Positions 56,188 to 64,000 of a stretch of DNA of 64,000 bases are shown one piece after another. Both the position numbers and the translations under genes were made by a program. The notes under the pieces were generated by a model that saw nothing but the letters and a program-made list of their open reading frames with translations, did not search any database and was not told the origin of the DNA. Origin of the DNA: Chrysaora quinquecirrha. Its lineage: Eukaryota > Cnidaria > Scyphozoa > Semaeostomeae > Pelagiidae. The first letter of the stretch is position 1, and every line of letters starts with the position of its first letter. The stretch spans positions 522,420-586,419 of the forward strand of contig JACTAT010000041.1 in the NCBI GenBank assembly GCA_014526335.1. The letters are read 5' to 3'.

Positions 56188-57260
56188 TTAGCCACAGGAT
56201 TTTCTAGGCAGCAAAGCAGGATGTTTTGTTTCATAGGCAAGTGTAGATTTGCCGACTCGGCCTATGCACCGAATGACTCCGGACGAATCCTTAAAGGTGC
56301 CAAGTTGACGACTCAAATCACGTATTTTTTCAGGCGAAAATTCTAATTGCACATGTCGAATCCAAGTAAGCTCTGCTTCGTTCAGTTCTTGTGAAGACAA
56401 TTCGAAGGATAAAGGGATTTCCTTCTTTCGACCACGCTGAATAAATCGGAGAACATATGCTGTTACCCTCAAGAGCTTGCGATAGCTACTATATCGTTCA
56501 GGATTGATAATCTTAGTAAGGCTTACATCGTCGCTTAGTGTTACCAAGGCAATTCTATCTGCTTTCTTCAATTCTTGAACACAATCAGTTGGAAGATCTT
56601 TAGATTCGGGTTGAGCTGGCCAACAATTTTCATCAGATTTGAGCCATGCTGGACCGTTCCACCAAAATATGTTTTCTTGGAGTTCCTTTGGATTGTAATG
56701 ACGGGTTGGCAGATCAGCGGGATTCAGAGTACCTGGACAGTGAGCCCACAATTTGTCAGAAGTCAAACGGCGAATCTCCTGAACCCTGTTCTCGATGAAC
56801 ATTTTCCACTCTTTGCCTTTACCCTTAATCCAGTATAATGCTGTTATCGAATCAGTCCAGCACCTTTTTATTTCTACATTCCATAGAGGTTCGATAGACT
56901 CCTTTACGCTAGTTATCAATCGTGATAATATGAGGCATGAAAGCAGCTCCAGACGAGGAATTGACTGTGAAGATAATGGCGCGACTCGAGTTTTCGAAGC
57001 AAGAAGACAGACTCTGGTTTCTCCATCAATAGATATCTTTGCATAAACGGCTGCTGCATAAGCTGCCTGTGAGCTGTCACAAAATCCAAATAATTCGATA
57101 AGTTCTGGTTTAGTGGTAAGGTTTCCAAAACAGAATCGAGGAATGATGATTTCAGTGCTGCGTTCAAGGCCTGTTAAGAGCCTTGACCACTCTTGTTGCA
57201 GTTCGTTTGTAAGAGGCTCATCCCATGTAAGATTTTCCTTAAAAGACGTTGCAAGAAAAC
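56188..57260 (-). pseudogene. BEL/Pao RNase H region
   Basis: The frame 56188-56919 is open further upstream than its first start-like codon. Upstream it reads FGFCDSSQAAYAAAVYAK and LLASKTRVAPL (RNase H-like catalytic and connector motifs), followed by CWTDSITALYWI, WKMFIENRVQEI and NPADLPTRH. This is the BEL/Pao order. It is out of frame with the RT piece at about 57262. RNase H would degrade the RNA strand during cDNA synthesis. Confidence 0.8.
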
Positions 57261-57261
57261 C

Positions 57262-57921
57262 TTATGGCGTTATAATCGGCGTTATCAGCCCTAACGGATC
57301 ATAGAACCTTGCAATAGTATGTAACACATTTCTTTTCGTTGACGGTAGTTCTTTGGCATCTGCAACAATTTCAGAGAGATTGAATACAAGAGCATCGCTG
57401 ACGGTATTCCATAGAACACCTAAAACCTTAGTTCCTGCCATTTTTGAAGAATTGAGTTTTCCAACAGAAGATTTCGCGAAAGACATATCCTCTTCGAATG
57501 AGAGGTCGTTAGTGTGACTGTTATCATTTGCTGTCAAAGCAGACGAATTTTCAGAAGAAATAATAGTTCCGAGTAGTTCCGTCGAATTTGAGTTCCATTT
57601 ACGAAGATTAAATCCACCTTCCTTCATCATGGATTTCGAATGCTTATAAAGATCATAGGCTTCACCAAGGGTATAACCTCCTGAGTTTAGGTCATCCGCA
57701 TATAATGAATTTTTCAGCTTTTGACAAACCTCTGGATACGATTCCATATATTTTGCAATATGGTATTTCAGAGTCCCTTGTAGAAGAAATGGACTAGATG
57801 TGACGCCAAAGACGACACGCGTAAATCTGTAGATAAGAAGCTTTGGGTCTTCATCAAACGGATTTTCAAACCACAAAAAGCGGAGTACATCCCTGTCAGC
57901 TTCTTCAATTCCAATCATCAA
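57262..57921 (-). pseudogene. BEL/Pao reverse transcriptase, main part
   Basis: The frame reads VVFGVTSSPFLLQGTLKYH (motif B region) and LYADDLNSGG (catalytic YADD), then KHSKSMMKEGGFNLRKWNSN and FYDPLGLITP, a BEL/Pao signature. It continues from the preceding frame after a one-base change in a run of T/A near 57916. It is enclosed by the other pol pieces on the same strand. Confidence 0.88.
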
Positions 57922-59272
57922 AAATGCTTTCTATGTCTGATGTTAAAGCATACGGATAGAGTCGAAAGCGGGTAAGAATTTCTGCGACTGTTTTCAAAAG
58001 ACAGGGTCCTTGATAGAGACAATTGTTCAATGATGTTCCTTCATTAGACTGAGCTGATGCGTCGTACACCACGCGCACCTTAGTTGTTTGTTTATCCTTT
58101 CGCACCACGGGATGATGCGGTAGATAATGCACCTTTCCGATTTCGGATGATTTATTGGGGTCCACTCTCTCGATTATTTGCCTGGATTCCTGTTCCTGCA
58201 TCATTGAGTCATATTCCTTCAACAGTTCGGGGTCCTTTCGTAATTTAGAGTGCAATCCCGCCAAACGTTTATGGCTCAGCTGATAGTTGTCCGGCAAAAG
58301 AGGGTGTTCCACTTTCCATGGCAGGTTCACTTCATATCGGCCATTCACGAAAGACAAGTTGTCGTGAAAGGTTTCTAAGACAGAGTTTTCCTTGGGTGAT
58401 ATACCCAAACTTTCTAAATTCCAGAAATTTTGTACCATATGATTAAGGTGGGTTTCATTATTTTCAAGAGATTCTTGAGTTTCGATTCGCAATACATGAG
58501 TGCTCTGTGTTAGATTGGCCTGCGTAGTGGTAGACCCTAGAGCATCGGGTACAGGACCAGACAAAATCCAGCCCAAGGTTGATTCTAGTGCTACTGGGGT
58601 GCCTGGCTTCCCCCTTATCGACGCACCGGTAAGAAACTGCCAATAGTAGTCACTTCCAACAAGAATATCTATCATGGAACAGTTATCAGAGCCATCAGGC
58701 ATATCTGCTAACGGTAGACCCATAAGATGAGAAAATTGCGTAGCTGCAAAATTAATTGGTTGTGCCGTTATAGGTGCACATACAACTGGGACTACGTATG
58801 CCTTGATATAGGAACTCAATCCATTATATGGACTTCTGACGCACATTTGCACGACATCGTAGGTTTTTAGTGCTGCAGTTTCACGGCCGAATGTTTTTAC
58901 TGATAGAGTTTCTTTAGAAATGGTAGGAAGGGCCAAAGAGTCCCTGAGCCGCTGGGAGACATAGGACCGCTGGCTTCCAGAGTCAAATATCATGCGAGAA
59001 ATCAACGGCTTATCTGGGTTCACTGCCGCCGAAATATAGCCCTTGGCTGTTTGAAGTAGCACAGAATTCTGTGCTTCGATATACATTGTTGTCGTTGAAG
59101 GTGAATTATTTTGAGGCACTTCAGTCGTTTGTTGTCTGTCATTAAAATTTGAATCGTGTGTTGACAACGAAGCAGCAGAATTTCGCAATCCTTGCTGATA
59201 AGGATTAGAATTTGTTTGGTTTTGAAAAGCCGGGTGTTCGTACAAACGCTCGCATGATGCCTTTCTTTGCAA
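57905..59272 (-). pseudogene. BEL/Pao protease and start of reverse transcriptase
   Basis: The frame carries an aspartic protease (IFDSGSQRSYVSQRL, with DSGS as active site; DILVGSDYYW; ESTLGWILSGPV; DUF1758 type), then LLPDNYQLSHKRLAGLHSKL and VRVVYDASAQSNEGTSLNNC, the BEL/Pao RT entry. It ends in the motif A region (LTSDIESIF) at the frame change near 57916. Confidence 0.88.
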
Positions 59273-60496
59273 TTATGGCACTTTATGTTAGAGACGCATT
59301 GTCTCGAAAGATGTCCTTTCTTCAGGCAGACAAAACATCTTCTTTGCTTTTTCAATACCTCTTTTCGATGAATGGGGTCAGTGATTACATTGCATTTGGC
59401 GGATAAATGAGAGTTCTTACAAAACGAGCAGGTAACTTTACCCCCTTCGTTCAACAGCGCTGCGGTGGTAGGAAGTAAGCTGGAATTTCTTGTTGTCTGG
59501 TTTGAGCTGGGGCTTTTGGCGATGCCAAGTTGGCCACACTGCTCCCTGGCCTCTAATTCTGTTTTTAGAATTTCCAAAACCTTTTCTAGGCCCCATTCAT
59601 CCTTTCGAAAGCCCTTTGTGATAGCAAGACGAATTTCGTCAGGGATTTTGCCAAGAATTACAGGAATAAGGAGTGCTCCATACTGAGTGAAGTCTACCCC
59701 AAGAGACTTGAGACTTCGCACGTTACTCTCTATTCTATCAAATAGCCTTCTGAGGGATTTTACATCCCGATCTGCTGAAACCGATTGGAGGTTCAGCAAA
59801 ACCTCCATGTGAGAGTTCACAATAATCTGTTTCTGGGCGAATCTATCTTGTAAAATTTCAATAGCTGAAGTATAATTTGCGCCCGTGACCTGTATTCCAG
59901 CAATCGCGGTGGCTGCTTGGCCCTCTACGAGAGTTTTTAGGTGCCTAAACTTGTTTACATCTGATATAGAGGTGTTCCCATGAATAACGGCAAAGCTGTC
60001 CCACCATTCGAACCATTTTTTGGGGTCCCCGTTATATTTCGCAAGTTGCAATTTTGGCAATTTTGTCCCGGCCTCTCCCCTTTGTCCAGAAAAGCTCCTA
60101 GGCTGAGGAGTCGTAAGTTGCGGGCTAGGACCTGCACTAACTGCAGTTGTGGGTGAGGTAGTTTGACTGCGTTTTGCTTCCAACTGAGAAGAAAATCACG
60201 AATTTTTGTCTGTAGTTCCTCACATTCAACAACTTCATTCTCGATTTCAGCATCATCAAGTAATAGAAAAATTTCTTCATCAATATTTCGTAGACTTTAA
60301 GCTTTTCCTTCAGATGAACACAAACTCTTTCTATTTCCCTATCCGAAGGATCTGAAACATGTATTAAAGTCTCGGCTTCATTCAAGAGTTTAGTCAGATG
60401 GCTGCGATAGCCTCCTCTAATGCGTTTCTTTTTATTTAGCTGGCTAGCAGATTCGTTAGATACTACGTTTGCATTCGGATTGTTCGTTAACGACAT
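59250..60496 (-). pseudogene. BEL/Pao gag, split by a frame change
   Basis: The first piece (60137-60496) starts with ATG at 60496; the second (59020-60183) holds most of gag. It includes LPKLQLAKYNGDPKKWFEWW and a domain rich in helices, then cysteine knuckles (CSFCKNSHLSAKC, CFVCLKKGHLSRQC, CHNCKERHHASVC). These bind RNA in the particle. The change of frame between the pieces is in 60140-60183, and the frame to protease changes near 59260. Confidence 0.85.
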
Positions 60497-60540
60497 ATTC
60501 AGAATTTAAGGTTTTAAGGTAGATAAAGAAAACAACGACT

Positions 60541-60560
60541 TGATCCGGTTCGGTGGACCA
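60541..60560 (-). promoter_or_regulatory. Primer binding site of BEL/Pao element
   Basis: On the - strand TGGTCCACCGAACCGGATCA starts directly inside the LTR end. TGG as first bases pairs with the CCA of a tRNA 3' end, as for LTR elements. Confidence 0.65.
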
Positions 60561-60828
60561 TGTAGAGAAATGCCGAGTATTGACTCTGTTCATTCAAATA
60601 TACTCGTAGCAATATTAATTCATATCATTATATACAAAAAAATAACAAGAGAAGAGGACTGTATAAATTCAAAGATTACTTATCTCAGTGATTTGTCAGA
60701 TTTCATTCTAGCAAGTGTCTTCGAAGAGTATAAGAGTGTTCAGTTTAGTTCACAGAATTGTTCAGAATAAGATTCAAGTTCGTCTAATTTACGCATAGTA
60801 GTTTACGCATAATTTGCATAACAATGCA
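60561..60828 (-). repeat. 5' LTR candidate of BEL/Pao element
   Basis: On the + strand this region starts TGTAGAG beside the primer site and has a possible CA end at 60827-60828. No second copy exists in the window to confirm the outer boundary. Length about 268 bp. Confidence 0.5.
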
Positions 60829-61256
60829 GGTTAAAGTCCAAGTTAAAGTCCAAATTCCTCCACACGGCTTTGATGTTCCGACTCTGCATGATAGAGCTGT
60901 CTGTATCGGGTCTTCGCAGTTTGGTAGGGAGGAGCGGTACGAGATCAAAGGAGGAGATATTTACGGAAATGGGCGGGATTAAATTCGATGGACAGCTCAC
61001 AAAGAAGTGTCAACAGGACAGAGAACATTTGAACTGAAATAAGAGATGGCTGCCAATTTTAAAGCGTTTTTACGATGTACATTTGTTTTCTTGGTTCATA
61101 AATAAAATTTAGCAAATTTCAACCCTTTAGGATGATGATGTTGATTCATGGTCCTTGGTCATCAACATACCCCAGACTAAGTATTCCATAGTGAAATCAA
61201 ATCAAATCAAAAATAAGAAACTCTTCACGCCAAGTAGTGGCAAATTACATACAGTA
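60829..61256. other. No gene seen
   Basis: It begins with a short repeat of GTTAAAGTCCAA and otherwise shows no coding or RNA feature. Confidence 0.4.
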
Positions 61257-61650
61257 CACACTTTTTTTTATAAGAATACAGTCTATAAGAATATTCAGGC
61301 TCAGAATTGCTGAAATTTAAGAATTATTTAAGAATAATCTGAGGCTCAAGCTTGACGAGGATCATTTTTATTTCTCTGGGTTTTTTACACTGCATAATAA
61401 GTGTGATTGTCAGGCAACTGTATTTGTTTTGAAATGCATACATCCTGTCTGACTCTTTGATACAGCAACTCTTTTTATTAATAAAATAACAAATGACGAA
61501 GATTTGACTTATTTCTCTTGATCTTCAGGCCAATTTACAACATTGATGATTAAGAATAATTTAAGAATATTTTCAGGCTCAAAATCGAATAAGCTTAAGA
61601 ATAATCGACGCTCGGCAAAAAATAAGGTATTCTTATAAAAAAAAAGTGTG
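61257..61650. mobile_element. TA-flanked MITE (copy C)
   Basis: Ends CACACTTTTTTTTATAAGAA and the inverse ending AAAAGTGTG are flanked by TA. Same end sequence as copies A and B, but the interior repeats TTAAGAATAAT-type motifs. Confidence 0.8.
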
Positions 61651-61679
61651 TAGAACAAAAGGACAATCAAACAATCGAA

Positions 61680-61960
61680 CAAAAACTAAAGCAATGTTGA
61701 TCAAAGTGATCATGATGATGAAATTATGATTAGGATTATGATTATTACTTCACATCACCCAGGATGATGTTGATTAATTTATGGTTGCTGCTGGTTGACG
61801 CGCTTATGATGAAGGTTGTGATGACGACGATGATGATCATTATACACCTTGATTATGATTGTGATTATTATGCTTCACAACCTCCAGGATAATGATTGTG
61901 GTCGCTTGTTCATGGTCAAAGTCGGTGGCTTTTCAAGCTGATGATGATAATATTTCACCT
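61680..61960. repeat. GATGAT-rich simple sequence
   Basis: Irregular GAT/GATTAT repeats between two MITEs; no gene. Confidence 0.6.
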
Positions 61961-61963
61961 ATA

Positions 61964-62416
61964 CACGTATTTTGTTCTAAGAAACCATAGTGAAGAAACT
62001 ATAAAAAAAAATTATCCAATACTGAAAGTTGCTTACATTTTTCGGACTTGAGTAACTGAAAGTTTCTTAAAATTTTCAAATTTTGACTACTGAAAGTTCC
62101 TTAAGAGTTTCTTGAATATCCATATTGCAAACATAGTAATTCTATCTGAATGATGTTCCAAACTCATTTATTGCTCGTATTGGAATGTATTAGGGTCTCC
62201 TGTTTGTCTGTTACAGTACAGTAGTCAGAGATAGAAATGCTTTATTACAGAAGAAATTCACCGGAAATAAAAGAAAACTTTTCGCTGTCTAAGGTGAAAA
62301 AGTGAAAAATCTCCTTCGTAGAAATTTTTCAGTAGGGCACTGAGGGTTCTTAAATTATTACCATAGATAAGAGAGTCTGGGTTTCTTATAAATAGTTTCT
62401 TATAAAAAAGTACGTG
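61964..62416. mobile_element. MITE (copy D)
   Basis: Left end CACGTATTTTGTTCTAAGAAA, right end TTTCTTATAAAAAAGTACGTG. TA on the left flank, CA on the right (probable decay). The interior carries AGTTTCTTAA-type motifs like copy A. Confidence 0.65.
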
Positions 62417-64000
62417 CAGATCGCAATATGTTTATGGCTTTGTTGCTGTGTTCAATGTTAGGCCCGCAGTATTATCTGTCCCATTTTCGGAACTTCCTTT
62501 CAAAATGAAACGAAAAGTCAAAAATACATGCAGAATTGTTACAGACTTAAAATAAAATCAACTGATATACAGTATGTACAGTTGTAACATTATAGAAAAT
62601 AAAAAAGTTTGTTGAGATCTCCAGCGATATGTATAAAGCTGAAAAGCATCTGGATTTGGTCTGGCTTGGAGTGGCAACGTTCAACATTAACAAAATGTTA
62701 TCGTCTCGCAATAAACAAAAACATTACGTTTGCGTCCGTTAGATATTTCAATTCGCAGTAATTTCTTTGGCATAATAGATTGGAGACTTGCAGCAAATCG
62801 GTTCCTTTTAGTCTCTTCAAGCTAAATCCTGTTTGTGAACTCGTTGAATTGATAATCCCAAATCTCTTCACATTATAATAACGTCGGCAAACTTCAGAAG
62901 AATTTTTGATGGTCATCTTTGAATCATAAATGGTGTGGTGGGCTGATTGATCGGATATAAACAATACAAGTTTGTATTGTTTGGTTATTATATCGTGAAT
63001 GTGTCAACACACGATCTCTTTAGTTTAAGATGACCAATCATATTGCTTTATTTGCGGCATTTTCCTTTGATCAGGATCACTAATTTCTTTCCCTCCTATG
63101 TATTCATTAGTTGACCGCCCAAATCCCACCCATTTCATCTTTGACACAATGCAATCCTATTAACGCGCGCCAAATCGCAGCGAGAGGCGGTCCATCACTA
63201 TGACATAAAAGAAGCCGCCTCCATGAATGATTGGTTTTCGGTCCTTCTGATGTCTGCTCTATTCAGGCGGCACTCTTTATAGTTTTAAGAGCTAGAAACA
63301 GCTGAGAGCTCAAACGAGAAAGGAGGAGAGATCGAAATTTCAGTTAGATATCACTTGTGTACTTGATAGCAACAGCAGCAGATTTTGTTTTGAAATATCG
63401 TGAAACACAGAGAAGTTTTTCTTATATTATTCAATATGTCTCCACCAACTGTACCTGGCTGTCAAAGCTTTATCGTCTCTTGCGTAAGTATTGTTTTTTA
63501 TATATTTCATTAAATCATTACTGTATACATGGGTTAGGTCTTTTCTTCGGCATTTTTTAAACATATTCTCTGCTTCTGCTTGTTAGTTTTCGTAAATTAT
63601 TCTATTTTGCTTTCTGATCTTTAGGAAAACTGTTGTGTTGCAAAGGATAGGATAAAGGAAATCTGGGCTTGTTTTATTGGCCTGCCCCAGCCCATCATTT
63701 GGATATTCTCTAAGTCTAAATCAGTTGAGCATGCTTTTTTTGTAGGATTTAGATTTGACCACCTTTGACCATATATTGTATTTTAAGGCACTGTATGATT
63801 TGTTAGGCCTTCGCCGTTTTTATAAACTTCAATATGCTTTCTGTTAAGTCTGCTAAAATAATCTATCGACGAAAAAGGCAACGAGAATGTCTTAAGGGTT
63901 AGCCGGCCATGACTGGCGAACCCGTCCCCCATGACCAGAGAAATAGGAGAGGTGGGCCACCCAGCACCCAGCGGTTGAGTTGTTCTTGTTGTCTTTTTGA
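62417..64000. other. No supported gene; possible promoter near 63.2-63.4 kb
   Basis: Short open frames show no known features. Around 63160-63290 the sequence is more GC-rich than its surroundings and contains CTTTATAGTTTTAAG, a TATA-like element, before a purine-rich stretch. A gene starting to the right is possible but not shown. The last 100 bases are GC-rich without a recognised feature. Confidence 0.3.

Larger units (their letters stand above)
55146..60828 (-). mobile_element. Decayed BEL/Pao LTR retrotransposon, 3'-truncated
   Basis: The - strand order is 5' LTR, primer binding site, gag with zinc knuckles, aspartic protease, RT, RNase H, integrase. The pol end is cut at the junction with duplication unit 2 and no 3' LTR was found. 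Several one-base frame changes and stops split gag and pol, so the copy is inactive. Confidence 0.85.

Noticed and set aside
56916..57167. 83-codon - strand frame
   Set aside because: Shadow of the BEL/Pao RNase H region, whose true reading lies in another frame.
62698..62964. 88-codon - strand frame
   Set aside because: No motif, no neighbour context, composition like surrounding non-coding DNA.

Overview
The window is AT-rich nuclear DNA from an animal, probably an aquatic invertebrate. The evidence is spliced genes with gt-ag introns, an OLA1 orthologue with 17 exons, and BEL/Pao, Penelope-like and LINE-type retroelements together with MULE-type DNA transposons. The species cannot be fixed from sequence alone; a cnidarian or similar early-branching or marine animal is only a guess. 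No bacterial features were seen.

Region 1 (1-16.55 kb) is nested transposons. The outermost layer is an intronless, frameshifted coding sequence in five pieces. It has TPR-like repeats near its N-terminal side and a C-terminal part that resembles FEN/PIN-type nuclease domains found in animal transposon proteins. Three elements interrupt it. The first is a 9,457-bp element (1770-11226) with long terminal inverted repeats and an 8-bp target duplication. It encodes a complete protein kinase domain, a papain-like cysteine protease (deubiquitinase-like) domain, a run of five in-frame 63-nt exons, and a MULE transposase with a SWIM zinc finger. These may form one spliced polyprotein. The second (11726-12966, 9-bp target duplication) is a non-autonomous element whose inverted ends are 15-bp minisatellites. 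The third (about 13129-14490) is a large fold-back element. Removing the first two exactly restores the outer reading frame.

Region 2 (16.55-35.77 kb) holds the only clear housekeeping gene, OLA1 (398 codons, 17 exons, + strand). Its introns carry several MITEs, including a TA-flanked family that recurs at 61-62 kb.

Region 3 (23.4-55.1 kb) is a tandem duplication with a unit of about 15.3-15.8 kb. Unit 1 (23424-39242) holds OLA1 exons 6-17 plus a degraded LINE-like reverse transcriptase. Unit 2 (39843-55145) repeats this at about 99% identity, apart from one strongly diverged patch. The second OLA1 lacks exons 1-5 and has two 1-nt losses in exon 6, so it is a 5'-truncated pseudogene or an assembly artefact from a second haplotype. 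A 5'-truncated Penelope-like element (GIY-YIG endonuclease plus a minimal hammerhead ribozyme) lies between the units, and a second copy of the ribozyme ends unit 2.

Region 4 (55.1-60.8 kb, - strand) is a decayed BEL/Pao LTR retrotransposon with gag, protease, RT, RNase H and integrase. It has a recognisable 5' LTR and primer binding site but no 3' LTR; its 3' end is cut at the duplication junction. Region 5 (60.8-64 kb) has two more MITEs, simple repeats and no gene that can be supported.
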